42,209 nucleotides of DNA from Candidatus Cloacimonadota bacterium (GCA_002402105.1 NVVD01000006.1:1-42209); one strand, 5' to 3'. Counted from the first letter of the stretch, positions 8,092-16,418 are shown. Notes: generated from the letters alone by a model not told the origin. Numbers and translations are program-made.

Positions 8092-9447
8092 TTAAATTAA
8101 ATGAGTTTGAAGAGTCATATCTCTTGGTTGTCTTGTAACCTCTAAGACCGACTGCCAAAAAGCAGAGTCTAAACGTATTTTTTTACGAGACTTTGTAGCA
8201 AGTTGCATTGGAACGTGAGTGAAAATTCTGTTCCAGTAGCCTGCTATCATAGCAGTTTTACCTGCCATTGCAGCGTGTACAGCTCCTTGTCCTAGTCTTA
8301 GGCAAAAAACGCTATCGTTGGCAGATGCTGCTTGTGATCTAATTAAATAAGAGGGATCGATATATTTAAGAGTTGGCCTTAATGGATGGTTTTGAAAATT
8401 TTCATTGATTTTTTCTTTTAAAAATAAACCAATATCTCCTAATTTTGGGTTACCTGACTTATCGGTTAGATTATTGGCACTAAAAAACTTTTGCCCTGCT
8501 CCTTCTGCTACTGCTATAACACAGTGCCTTTTAAAATTTAATCTTTTTGTAATGGTGGCAAGTAAACCATTTGGGCCGTTTAAATCAAAGTCATTTTCAG
8601 GAACTAAACATATATTTACATTCATGGATGCTAAAGCAGTTTGTGCGGCTATATAACCAGAATCACGCCCCATAAGCTTTAAAATAGCGATACCGTTTTG
8701 GCATGCTACTGCTTCATTATGTGCTCCTTGTACAGATTTATTTGCAAATTCAACAGCAGTTTCAAAACCAAAAGTTTTTTCAACAAAACCTAAATCATTA
8801 TCTATAGTTTTTGGTATACCAACAATAGATATTTTTAAACCACGTTTTTTTATTTCTTCTGAAATTGCTAAAGCTCCTTTTTGAGTACCGTCACCACCAA
8901 TCGTAAATAACATATTTATTTTATTTTCAACTAAAAAATCAACCATCTCAACTGGTTCTTGGGGGCCTCTGGACGTACCTAAAATTGTTCCGCCATTGGT
9001 ATGTATATTAGAAACAGCATAAGCATTTAAAATTTTAACATTATGTCCGTAACCTTTTATTAGCCCTTCATAACCATAAGGAATACCAATGATACGTTTG
9101 ACACCATATAAATTTAAGGTAAAGGTAATAGCTCTGATAACATTATTAATACCAGGACAAAGTCCTCCACAAGTAACAATTGCTGCATTTACATCGTTTG
9201 GTTCAAAATAAATATTTTTACGAGGTCCTGCAACTTCAAATCTAGGGGCAGTTTGATTAAAAGTTTTTTGAAAGGAATCAAATTGTTCGTTGAAATGAAA
9301 GTAGTTTAGTAATGTTTTATCGCTGACAAAACGTTTGCCGTCCTGATTTAATGGGCTTATAACTTTACATTTCCCCAAAGAGTTAATGTTAAAATCTAAG
9401 GCTTCGTCAAGCTTTACTTGTTTTACGACTAGTTCATCCGAATTCAT
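8092..9447 (-). CDS. pfkA: 6-phosphofructokinase, plant/trypanosome-type (likely ATP-dependent)
   Basis: This enzyme phosphorylates fructose 6-phosphate to fructose 1,6-bisphosphate in glycolysis. I place the start at 9447 (451 residues) because GGAG lies 5-8 bases upstream of that ATG; the upstream in-frame ATG at 9480 lacks one. GGLCPGINNV is at 94-103, GGDGT at 184-188, PKTIDND at 212-218 and LMGRDSGYIA around 257. The Gly in GGDGT marks ATP use (PPi enzymes usually have GGDD), while the Lys in PKTIDND is typical of the long plant/protist clade, in which this combination occurs in ATP enzymes. It is divergent from pckA, so opposing glycolytic and gluconeogenic genes flank a shared regulatory region. 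Confidence 0.88.
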   Translation of the reverse strand: MNSDELVVKQVKLDEALDFNINSLGKCKVISPLNQDGKRFVSDKTLLNYFHFNEQFDSFQKTFNQTAPRFEVAGPRKNIYFEPNDVNAAIVTCGGLCPGINNVIRAITFTLNLYGVKRIIGIPYGYEGLIKGYGHNVKILNAYAVSNIHTNGGTILGTSRGPQEPVEMVDFLVENKINMLFTIGGDGTQKGALAISEEIKKRGLKISIVGIPKTIDNDLGFVEKTFGFETAVEFANKSVQGAHNEAVACQNGIAILKLMGRDSGYIAAQTALASMNVNICLVPENDFDLNGPNGLLATITKRLNFKRHCVIAVAEGAGQKFFSANNLTDKSGNPKLGDIGLFLKEKINENFQNHPLRPTLKYIDPSYLIRSQAASANDSVFCLRLGQGAVHAAMAGKTAMIAGYWNRIFTHVPMQLATKSRKKIRLDSAFWQSVLEVTRQPRDMTLQTHLI

Positions 9448-9507
9448 AAACACTCCATTAGAGATAGTTAGATAAAACAATAGTATTTAGGTTTCATCCT
9501 TAAAGAC

Positions 9508-9536
9508 ATCTTATAACTAAGAATGATATTTTGCAA
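9508..9536 (-). promoter_or_regulatory. Candidate pfkA promoter
   Basis: On the minus strand, TTGCAA (9531-9536), a 17-base spacer and TAAGAT (9508-9513) lie about 60 bases upstream of the pfkA start. It is a moderate match to the sigma-70 consensus in an AT-rich region. Confidence 0.35.
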
Positions 9537-9780
9537 TATGCTTTCATTGATTTCAGTGTCTTAAAAAGAGACAAAAAATACTAAGAGATAAGATAGATTT
9601 AAAAAGTATTACTTCCTTTAAATAAAAGATTTAGGGGTTTCTATTGAGTCTTTATAAAAAATAAAAATAAAAATAAATTTAAGGTTCTAAAACAGTAAAA
9701 TTTAGTATAAAATGTTTTTGTTAATTGAGCATTTTAATCTAAATTTATAGAAATGTTCAGATGTAGGTTATTTGACCTGA

Positions 9781-9810
9781 TTACAACAACTTTGTTTTGG
9801 TGCATATATA
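9781..9810 (+). promoter_or_regulatory. Candidate pckA promoter
   Basis: TTACAA (9781-9786), an 18-base spacer and TATATA (9805-9810) lie 25 bases before the pckA ATG. An AAGGAG ribosome-binding site follows at 9824-9829. Confidence 0.35.
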
Positions 9811-9835
9811 AAATAGCATCAAAAAGGAGAACAAA

Positions 9836-11416
9836 ATGAGTGGATTCGATTTATCTAAACAAAAAATTAGTGAACCAATTATTAAAAGAAATTTAGCACC
9901 AACGATATTGTATGGAGAAGCGCTTTCAAAAGATGATAGTCACATTGCTTCAACAGGTGCATTAATTGTAATGTCTGGTGAAAAAACAGGAAGATCACCT
10001 AAAGCAAAAAGAGTTGTAGAAGAAGAAACTTCAAAAAAAAATATCTGGTGGGGAAATATTAATATTCCTTTTTCAGAAAAAAGTTTTTTCTTAAATAAAT
10101 CGATTGCTCAAAATTGGTTAAACTCACAAAAGGAGTTATACGTAGTTGATGGTTATGCAGGTTGGGATCCAAAACACCGAATCAGCGTAAGAATCATCTG
10201 TGCTAGACCATATCATGCACTTTTTATGCATAATATGTTAATTAGACCAACAAAAGAAGAGCTAATAAGCTTTGAGCCTGAATGGGTTATTTATAATGCA
10301 GGTCAGTGCAATGCTTCTACTGAAGTTGAAGGCGTAACTGATAAAACCTCAGTAAATTTAAACATTAAAGATAAAACAATGGTTATTTTGGGTACTGAGT
10401 ACGCAGGAGAAATGAAAAAAGGTGTATTCACTATCATGAACTACCTTTTACCAGCTAAAAATCAACTTTCAATGCATTGCTCTGCTAACGAAGGTAAAGA
10501 TGGAGATGTTGCTTTATTCTTTGGTTTATCAGGTACTGGTAAAACAACATTATCAGCTGATCCTAAAAGAGCATTAATTGGTGATGATGAGCACGGTTGG
10601 ACTCAAGATGGTATCTTTAACTTTGAGGGTGGATGTTACGCAAAAACAATCGACTTAGAGGCAGACAAAGAACCTGAGATATGGGATGCAATTCGTTTTG
10701 GTTCTGTCCTTGAAAATGTTGGTTATGACAAAGAAACTGGTGTTGTTGATTATACTGATGTAAGTATCACCCAAAACACTCGTACTTCATATCCTATTGA
10801 ATACATTGAAAATGCAAAAATACCGTGTGTTGGCGGTCACCCAAAAAATGTTATCTTTTTAACCTGTGATGCTTTTGGTGTTTTACCTCCTGTATCAAAA
10901 CTAACTAATGGGCAAGCGATGTATCATTTTATTTCTGGTTATACAGCTAAAGTAGCTGGTACAGAAATGGGAGTTACTGACCCAGAAGCAACATTTTCAG
11001 CCTGTTTTGGTGCTGCATTTATGGTATGGCACCCAACAAAGTATGCTGAAATACTAAGAGATTATATTAATAAAAATGATACAAATGTTTGGCTTGTAAA
11101 TACTGGTTGGACTGGAGGGTCGTTTGGTGTCGGCTCAAGATTTAGTTTAAAATATACAAGAGCTATTATTGATGGTATTTTAAGCGGTGATTTAGCAAAA
11201 GCCAAATATAGTGTTGATCCTATTTTTGGATTAGCTACACCAGATAAATGTAGTAATGTTCCTTCTGATGTTTTAAACCCTGTTAATACTTGGTCTGATA
11301 AAGATGAATATCATAAAACAGCTAATAAATTAGCAAAACTGTTTAATGATAATTTTGAAACGTACAAAGATCAGGCAGACGAAGAAATTTTAGCAGCATC
11401 TCCAAAAGTATCTTAA
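9836..11416 (+). CDS. pckA: Phosphoenolpyruvate carboxykinase (ATP)
   Basis: It catalyses oxaloacetate + ATP to phosphoenolpyruvate + CO2 + ADP, the entry step of gluconeogenesis (or anaplerosis in reverse). At 526 residues it has normal length for the ATP type. The P-loop GLSGTGKT is at 230-237, the metal-binding kinase-2 segment LIGDDEHGW at 247-255, and the GEKTGRSPKAKR substrate-binding Arg region at 48-59. The GTP-type signature is absent. A strong AAGGAG ribosome-binding site sits 6 bases before the ATG. A hairpin terminator follows, and gltX starts only 80 bases after the stop. The divergent neighbour is phosphofructokinase. Confidence 0.97.
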   Translation: MSGFDLSKQKISEPIIKRNLAPTILYGEALSKDDSHIASTGALIVMSGEKTGRSPKAKRVVEEETSKKNIWWGNINIPFSEKSFFLNKSIAQNWLNSQKELYVVDGYAGWDPKHRISVRIICARPYHALFMHNMLIRPTKEELISFEPEWVIYNAGQCNASTEVEGVTDKTSVNLNIKDKTMVILGTEYAGEMKKGVFTIMNYLLPAKNQLSMHCSANEGKDGDVALFFGLSGTGKTTLSADPKRALIGDDEHGWTQDGIFNFEGGCYAKTIDLEADKEPEIWDAIRFGSVLENVGYDKETGVVDYTDVSITQNTRTSYPIEYIENAKIPCVGGHPKNVIFLTCDAFGVLPPVSKLTNGQAMYHFISGYTAKVAGTEMGVTDPEATFSACFGAAFMVWHPTKYAEILRDYINKNDTNVWLVNTGWTGGSFGVGSRFSLKYTRAIIDGILSGDLAKAKYSVDPIFGLATPDKCSNVPSDVLNPVNTWSDKDEYHKTANKLAKLFNDNFETYKDQADEEILAASPKVS

Positions 11417-11438
11417 TTTAAAAATATTTTTAAATTTT

Positions 11439-11481
11439 AAAATGTATCATCTCTTTTTTGAGATGATGCATTTTATTTTTT
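11439..11481 (+). terminator. Terminator between pckA and gltX
   Basis: AAAATGTATCATCTC (11439-11453) pairs with GAGATGATGCATTTT (11460-11474) with one T/G mismatch across a 6-T loop, followed by ATTTTTT. It ends only 15 bases before the gltX start codon. Confidence 0.8.
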
Positions 11482-11496
11482 CTCCAAGGATTAATA

Positions 11497-12957
11497 ATGA
11501 CATCATCATCTATTCGAGCACGCTTTGCCCCTTCTCCAACTGGTTATATGCATGTAGGTTCTGTCAGAACAGCACTTTACAATTACCTTTTTGCCAAAAA
11601 AAATAAAGGTACTTATATTTTACGTGTAGAAGATACCGATCAATCAAGAAAAGTAGATGGTTCTATTGAAAATCTTATAGGAGTTATGGGTCAACTATCT
11701 CTTAATAGTGATGAAGGACCAACAAAAGATGGTGTTATTGGTCAGTTTGGCCCCTACTATCAAAGTGATAGACTAGATATTTATAAAAAATATATTGATC
11801 AAATGCTTGAAAATAAAAAAGCTTACAGATGTTTTTGTACAAGTGAAAGACTTGATGAGATGCGTTTAAATCAGACGTCAAAAGGTTTACCAACTCGTTA
11901 TGATCGCAAATGTTTATCTATTTCTAATGAAGATTCAAAAAAAAGAGCATCGGGCGAAAGCTATGTAGTTAGAATGCAAATACCAAGTGATGAAGTGGTT
12001 ATAGTAGATGATATTATCAGAGGTAAAATTCAATTTAAAACTCAAGAAATTGATGATCAGATTTTATTAAAGAGTGATGGTTTTCCTACCTATCATTTTG
12101 CAAATATTGTTGATGACCATTTAATGAATATTTCTCATGTTATACGTGGTGAAGAGTGGCTATTATCTACTGCAAAACATATTTTATTGTATCAAGCTTT
12201 TGATTGGCAGCCCCCACAGTTTGCTCATCTACCACTTTTATTAAATGCTGATAAATCAAAACTATCTAAACGACAAGGTGATGTTGCTGTAGAAGATTTT
12301 TTACAAGCTGGTTATCTTGAAGAAGCTTTGATTAACTTTTTAGCTTTGCTTGGGTGGCATGGTGAGACTGATCAAGAAATCTTTTCTTTAGATGAGTTAG
12401 TAGAGCAATTTAGCTTAGAGAGAGTATCAAAATCTGGTGCTGTTTTTGATAGAGAAAAACTAGATTGGATGAATGGACAATATTTAAAAAATATTATTTC
12501 AGAAGAAAGATATCTATCAGTTGTAAGTGAGGCTTTAACTCATGAGCATAGTTTTGATAGTTCTGATTTAAATAAAATATTTTTAGCTCTGCGAACAAAA
12601 CTTGATAAAGCTAAAGATATCAATGAGCACTTTAAAATATTTATTACTCCTTTTAAAAGTTTTACATATGATTCTGATGAAATCAAAGAAGTTATGGCAA
12701 TTGAGTCAAACGAGCTATTATTTTCTGTTTTTATGGATAAAATTGATGATTTAGAGGTTTTGAATAAAGATACTTTTAAAGCAACAATGAAAGCTATTCA
12801 AAAAGAGTATAAAATTAAAGGTAAAGCTTTATTTATGAGCACAAGAGTAGCACTAACTGGACAGATGCATGGACCTGACTTAGCTATATTAGCAGAGTTA
12901 TTTTCAAAAGAAGAGCTAATAGCTCGTTTTGAGAATGCTAAACTATTTTTACCTTAA
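11497..12957 (+). CDS. gltX: Glutamyl-tRNA synthetase
   Basis: A class I aminoacyl-tRNA synthetase that charges tRNA-Glu with glutamate. The HIGH-type motif is HVGS at 19-22 within ARFAPSPTGYMHVG, and the KMSKS loop is KLSKR at 255-259. A zinc-binding-like insertion shows Cys112, Cys114 and Cys139, with the fourth ligand position (His in E. coli) occupied by Ser, so metal binding may be altered. Length (486) is normal. The ATG follows AAGGA with a 6-base gap. The gene sits immediately downstream of the pckA terminator with no clear promoter in between. Whether it also charges tRNA-Gln cannot be told from sequence alone. Confidence 0.96.
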   Translation: MTSSSIRARFAPSPTGYMHVGSVRTALYNYLFAKKNKGTYILRVEDTDQSRKVDGSIENLIGVMGQLSLNSDEGPTKDGVIGQFGPYYQSDRLDIYKKYIDQMLENKKAYRCFCTSERLDEMRLNQTSKGLPTRYDRKCLSISNEDSKKRASGESYVVRMQIPSDEVVIVDDIIRGKIQFKTQEIDDQILLKSDGFPTYHFANIVDDHLMNISHVIRGEEWLLSTAKHILLYQAFDWQPPQFAHLPLLLNADKSKLSKRQGDVAVEDFLQAGYLEEALINFLALLGWHGETDQEIFSLDELVEQFSLERVSKSGAVFDREKLDWMNGQYLKNIISEERYLSVVSEALTHEHSFDSSDLNKIFLALRTKLDKAKDINEHFKIFITPFKSFTYDSDEIKEVMAIESNELLFSVFMDKIDDLEVLNKDTFKATMKAIQKEYKIKGKALFMSTRVALTGQMHGPDLAILAELFSKEELIARFENAKLFLP

Positions 12958-13010
12958 ATATTATTAGATACATTAGAAACTTTAATAAAAATTGGTTTAA
13001 TCGAGTTAGA

Positions 13011-14075
13011 TTAGATATTTTTCATTTTTTGAGCGATATAATCAAGTAATATTTTATCAAATTTTTCGCTTTCACTAATAATTAAATTTAGTCTTGAAAT
13101 TAATATTTTATTATTAGGTTTTTTCCATTTGGGGCTGTCTTTTTCAGTCATTAGTAAATAGTCGATATCATTTTCTTGCATATAGTTTTCAATGATACTT
13201 TGATCTTCTGATGTGTAACTATGATGGTCTGCAAACTTAAAACTTTTAAGAAGTTCTATTTCTAAAGAGTTAATACTATCTATAAAAGAATCAGGGTGAG
13301 CAATGCTACAAACAGAAATACATCGTTTCTTTTTTAGTTCTGATATTCTGGTCGATTTTCCTTGTTGATTTTCAAAACTAACTATTTTTTGACGTGCAAA
13401 AAATAATTGTTCAACGTTTAAATATTTTTGATAAAATTCTAAAGAATTTTGAGGAGAATAAACTATAACAATAGCAGCTCTTTTTAACTCTTCTTCATTT
13501 TCACGTAAAGGGCCATTAGGAAAAATATTTCTATTTCCAAATAAATATTTACCATGAACGAGTATAATTTGAAAATCTTTTATAAGCCTCCAATATTGAA
13601 GAGCATCATCAAGTATAAAAACTTGATGCTTTACAAATTTGGAGTATTTTTTTACAAGTAGTCCTCTTTGTTTGCCAATTGATAATAATAAATTAGGTAT
13701 TCTTGAAATGTAAGACTCTACTTCATCACCAAAAAAACCTTTTGTATCCCATTCACCATTATAGTGAGCAAATTGGCTATCATAATTAGACCCATAAGCT
13801 CTTGATATGACATGACAATTAAAATCTAAACTTTGAAGGTGCTCAACTATATACATTGTTAAGGGAGTTTTACCAGAGCCACCAACTGTTAAATTACCAA
13901 TTGTGATGACAGGATCATCAACAATAATTCGTTTTCTAGTCCATCTTTCATAAAATCCCCTTTTTAGATAGCTCGCTATCCTGTACACTATGCTAAGTGG
14001 GACACAAATTATGGATAATAAGAAAGATTTTTGATGATAGGCATGCCGTTTCCAAATAGTTTCTATGTAGCTCAT
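13011..14075 (-). CDS. lpxK: Tetraacyldisaccharide 4'-kinase (lipid A synthesis)
   Basis: LpxK phosphorylates the 4' position of the lipid A disaccharide at the inner face of the cytoplasmic membrane. An N-terminal membrane segment is at about 17-36, followed by the P-loop VGGSGKTP at 64-71 and the Asp pair with an aromatic tail (DDALQYWRL) at 156-164, where most LpxK have DDGFQHW. FPNGPLRE matches the family's LPAGPLRE. Length 354 is normal. Its presence indicates lipid A and hence an LPS-type outer membrane. Its 5' end overlaps the start of the divergent unknown gene at 14031 by 45 bases if both annotated starts are used. It is convergent with gltX, with no clear terminator in the 53-base gap. 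Confidence 0.9.
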   Translation of the reverse strand: MSYIETIWKRHAYHQKSFLLSIICVPLSIVYRIASYLKRGFYERWTRKRIIVDDPVITIGNLTVGGSGKTPLTMYIVEHLQSLDFNCHVISRAYGSNYDSQFAHYNGEWDTKGFFGDEVESYISRIPNLLLSIGKQRGLLVKKYSKFVKHQVFILDDALQYWRLIKDFQIILVHGKYLFGNRNIFPNGPLRENEEELKRAAIVIVYSPQNSLEFYQKYLNVEQLFFARQKIVSFENQQGKSTRISELKKKRCISVCSIAHPDSFIDSINSLEIELLKSFKFADHHSYTSEDQSIIENYMQENDIDYLLMTEKDSPKWKKPNNKILISRLNLIISESEKFDKILLDYIAQKMKNI

Positions 14076-14768
14076 AAATTTATATCTTTTCTGATGATAT
14101 TTTTGATGCTTATTGTATCAAAAAGCAATGCTTGTGACCCAATCTTAGAATCATTAATTCTTTCTAAAAAGTCTATTAATTCTATCGACATGTTGTTTAG
14201 AGATTTTAGTACAAGGTTAGCTCAACTTGGGCAAGAAGCCAGAAATAAAAATATTAACTTAGATACTTTAGTTTATACAAAGCTTGTCTGGTTAAAAGTC
14301 TATGAAAAGTATTACCTTCATCCTCCAAAAATAATTAAAAAATCTCATTGGGTAAAATCCATAGATAATATCGCAAAAATTATACGACGAATTGGTGAGC
14401 AAACCTCATTCAATAGTTTTGAAAAAACTCACACTAATATTTTAAAAATACAAAATATTTTGATTTCTATTTATGATGGCTCTCAAAATAAAAGTTTTTA
14501 TGCAAAAACTCGAATGATAAAACATCTATTTTTACTTCTAAAAAAGTCAAAAAGTCAAAAACTATTTGAAGATGAAAAAATGATTTATCAGCGTATTTTA
14601 ATTGAATGGCAAGAAATGAAAGAATATTTTTCTAGATCATTACAAGGTAAGTTAAAATTGGATGAAAAATTTAAAATATTAAATGTTATGAAATTAAAAG
14701 ACTATAATCTAAAAAAAAATGAATTTTTTAAAAAGTTAGAACAAGAATATTGGACAAAAGACGATTAA
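14031..14768 (+). CDS. Unknown exported or lipid-anchored protein
   Basis: A 245-residue protein of no recognised family. The N-terminus has a hydrophobic run (about 17-29), then SKSNAC, so a signal peptide is likely and Cys35 could be a lipoprotein cysteine, although the residues before it are not an ideal lipobox. The mature part is Lys/Ile-rich and probably alpha-helical. The start is uncertain: ATGs at 14031, 14034 and 14043 overlap lpxK on the other strand, whereas ATG 14094 would avoid it but leave a very short signal. None has a clear Shine-Dalgarno. Confidence 0.65.
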   Translation: MMIGMPFPNSFYVAHKFISFLMIFLMLIVSKSNACDPILESLILSKKSINSIDMLFRDFSTRLAQLGQEARNKNINLDTLVYTKLVWLKVYEKYYLHPPKIIKKSHWVKSIDNIAKIIRRIGEQTSFNSFEKTHTNILKIQNILISIYDGSQNKSFYAKTRMIKHLFLLLKKSKSQKLFEDEKMIYQRILIEWQEMKEYFSRSLQGKLKLDEKFKILNVMKLKDYNLKKNEFFKKLEQEYWTKDD

Positions 14769-14871
14769 AAAGCTTTTGTTTTTTGATTTGTTTCTACTTC
14801 TAAGGTACAATTTTCAAATACTAACTATCTTAAGAATAAAATTGAATATCCTTATAGCTCGTAACCAAGAG

Positions 14872-14897
14872 CTTTAAATAATTTTTTTTATTTAAAG
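14872..14897. repeat. Perfect AT hairpin upstream of the thioredoxin-like gene
   Basis: CTTTAAATAA (14872-14881) and TTATTTAAAG (14888-14897) are exact inverted arms around six T. It ends 25 bases before the start of the next gene and could be a weak terminator for the gene ending at 14768, or part of the promoter region. In AT-rich DNA it may also be chance. Confidence 0.3.
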
Positions 14898-14922
14898 ATA
14901 ACTATTTATAGGTTTATTAAAT

Positions 14923-15171
14923 ATGAAAAAACTATATACATTTGGTAGTCAAAAGACTACTTGTAAAAATTGTAGAAGAGCCGAGGCTTTAATAGAAGAA
15001 ATTATTAGAGGTCATGAAGATAAATTTGATTATAAAAAATTACATTTAGACTCTGATGAAGCCGAAGAATTAGGAGTTTTATGTACCCCTACGATTGTAT
15101 TAGATGGTAATATTATAGCTCTTGGTGAAATACCAAGTAAGGAGAGTTTAAAAAATGTTCTCTTATCGTAA
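14923..15171 (+). CDS. Small thioredoxin-like redox protein (CxxC)
   Basis: An 82-residue cytoplasmic protein with a minimal thioredoxin/glutaredoxin fold. The redox pair Cys14-Lys-Asn-Cys17 follows the first strand (KLYTFGS), and LCTPTIVLDG at about 53-62 supplies the cis-Pro and the next strand. It resembles the short archaeal and bacterial thioredoxin-like proteins sometimes called small redox-active disulfide proteins. It begins a three-gene cluster whose reading frames overlap or nearly touch, so its partner may be one of the two unknown proteins downstream. Its own reductase is not in the window. Confidence 0.8.
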   Translation: MKKLYTFGSQKTTCKNCRRAEALIEEIIRGHEDKFDYKKLHLDSDEAEELGVLCTPTIVLDGNIIALGEIPSKESLKNVLLS

Positions 15172-15436
15172 TAAAACTCAGTGGAGCCTTGGGGCAAAAT
15201 CTTTAAAATCTAAATTATTAAAAGAGTTTGAAGAAGCTCTTGATAAGTCTTGTGAAGAGTTTTTAGAGATAGAAAAACGCTCCACCGTAACAGAAGAAGA
15301 TTTAAAAATATGCTTGCTTGATTTAGTAAAGAAAATGTCAACCCAAGATATTACTTTACTATCGGCTAAATTTACTGAGCGAGAATTTTTAAATAGTTTG
15401 AAGATTGTTCATAATATAGTGAAAAAAGGAAAATAA
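15155..15436 (+). CDS. Unknown small protein coupled to the thioredoxin-like gene
   Basis: A 93-residue, charged, probably all-helical protein that I do not recognise. It overlaps the preceding gene by 17 bases and has a good ribosome-binding site (GGAG at 15141-15144) inside that gene, which supports real, coupled translation. No signal peptide is seen. Single Cys residues occur in DKSCEEFL and KICLLDL and could be targets of the neighbouring CxxC protein (inference only). Confidence 0.7.
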   Translation: MFSYRNKTQWSLGAKSLKSKLLKEFEEALDKSCEEFLEIEKRSTVTEEDLKICLLDLVKKMSTQDITLLSAKFTEREFLNSLKIVHNIVKKGK

Positions 15437-15437
15437 A

Positions 15438-15668
15438 ATGAAACAAATGTTTAAAGGTACTATTTTAGGTGTAGCTATAACTATTATTTTTAGTTTAATT
15501 GTCAATAATAAAAGCCATGCAGACTGGTTTAATTCAAGTGCTCCTTATTCTGACTCAGGCAATTTAAAAGCTATGAGACAAAGTATGAATGAAATTAATA
15601 ATAAACTCGAAAGATTGATATCTGTACAAAAAGATTTAGTAGCAGCAACCCGTGAGAAAAATGAATAA
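15438..15668 (+). CDS. Unknown small membrane-anchored or exported protein
   Basis: A 76-residue protein with an N-terminal hydrophobic stretch at about 8-23 followed by NNKSHADW, which may be a signal-peptidase site after HA or an anchor. A short amphipathic helix with coiled-coil character follows (residues about 45-75). Its ATG is 1 base after the previous stop and is preceded by AAAGGAAAA, so it is the last gene of a compact three-gene unit. Function unknown. Confidence 0.65.
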   Translation: MKQMFKGTILGVAITIIFSLIVNNKSHADWFNSSAPYSDSGNLKAMRQSMNEINNKLERLISVQKDLVAATREKNE

Positions 15669-15744
15669 ACTTTCTTTTCATAATTTTTAAAGTATTGATT
15701 TACTTAAATTGGAGATGGCTCTTTAGCCTCATTATAAAAAGCAT

Positions 15745-15775
15745 AAAAAAAAGAGGCCGAAGCCTCTTTTTTTTT
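15745..15775. terminator. Bidirectional terminator between convergent genes
   Basis: AAGAGGC (15751-15757) and GCCTCTT (15762-15768) pair around a CGAA loop, with an A-run before and a T-run after. It can serve both the small-gene cluster on the plus strand and the peroxiredoxin gene on the minus strand. Confidence 0.88.
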
Positions 15776-15786
15776 GGATTTAATGA

Positions 15787-16368
15787 TTAACCGTTTTTAG
15801 AGAAATACTCTTTTGATCCTTCTGGATCTGGTTTCATAGTATCTGCACCTTTTGTCCAGTTAGCTGGGCAAACTTCACCGTGCTCATCAGTAAATTGAAA
15901 AGCCTCTAAAACTCTTAGAGTTTCATCAACATTTCTACCTACAGGAAGATCATTAATAGTAGAGTGTCTAATTACACCTTGAGGATCAATAATAAATAAA
16001 CCTCTAAGTGCAAGACCAGCATCAAGTAAAACTCCATAGTCTCTTGAGATTGATTTGTCCAAATCAGCAACTAAAGGAAAATCGATTCCTCCAAGTCCAC
16101 CATCTTTTCTAGCTGTGTTGATCCAAGCTAAGTGAGTAAAGTGTGAATCTACAGAAACACCAATTAATTGAGCGTTTGCATCACTAAAGTCTTTAGATCT
16201 TTCTGAAAAAGCAATAATTTCAGTAGGACATACAAATGTAAAATCTAATGGGTAAAAGAAAAGAATTTTCCATTTTCCGTCATAATCTCCTAAACCGATT
16301 TCTTTAATTTGTCCGTCAACAACTGCTTGTGCTCTAAAGTCTGGAGCTTGAGAAGTAACTTGTGGCAT
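15787..16368 (-). CDS. Typical 2-Cys peroxiredoxin (AhpC/Prx1 family)
   Basis: It reduces hydrogen peroxide and organic peroxides through a peroxidatic Cys47 (DFTFVCPTE) and a resolving Cys167 (GEVCPANW) on the partner subunit of the dimer. I start it at 16368 (193 residues): AAGGGGAATGGTT precedes that ATG, and the family begins near [11 protein letters not shown]. It carries both GGLG (90-93) and a C-terminal YF (188-189, in SKEYFSKNG), the pair that makes eukaryotic Prx1/2 and some cyanobacterial enzymes prone to hyperoxidation. The electron donor is probably thioredoxin, but none is shown. A perfect inverted repeat lies in its leader. It is divergent from kamA. Confidence 0.95.
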   Translation of the reverse strand: MPQVTSQAPDFRAQAVVDGQIKEIGLGDYDGKWKILFFYPLDFTFVCPTEIIAFSERSKDFSDANAQLIGVSVDSHFTHLAWINTARKDGGLGGIDFPLVADLDKSISRDYGVLLDAGLALRGLFIIDPQGVIRHSTINDLPVGRNVDETLRVLEAFQFTDEHGEVCPANWTKGADTMKPDPEGSKEYFSKNG

Positions 16369-16396
16369 AACCATTCCCCTTTTAAATAAATTGAAT

Positions 16397-16418
16397 AAAT
16401 TTACCACTTGGTAAATTT
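16397..16418. promoter_or_regulatory. Perfect inverted repeat in the peroxiredoxin leader
   Basis: AAATTTACCA, CT, TGGTAAATTT form 10-base arms with a 2-base centre, 29 bases upstream of the peroxiredoxin ATG and downstream of its candidate promoter. The size and symmetry fit a dimeric repressor operator. It does not match the Fur, PerR or OhrR consensus as I know them. Confidence 0.55.

Larger units (their letters stand above)
9448..9835. other. Intergenic region between divergent pfkA and pckA
   Basis: These 388 bases are AT-rich and contain no reading frame I would call. They hold a candidate promoter on each strand (listed separately) and an A/T-rich stretch around 9650-9690 that could be intrinsically bent. 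No clear operator palindrome was found by eye. Confidence 0.6.

Noticed and set aside
8092-9447. PPi-dependent phosphofructokinase
   Set aside because: PKTIDND is shared with PPi enzymes, but GGDGT rather than GGDD and similarity to plant ATP enzymes favour ATP. Not fully excluded.
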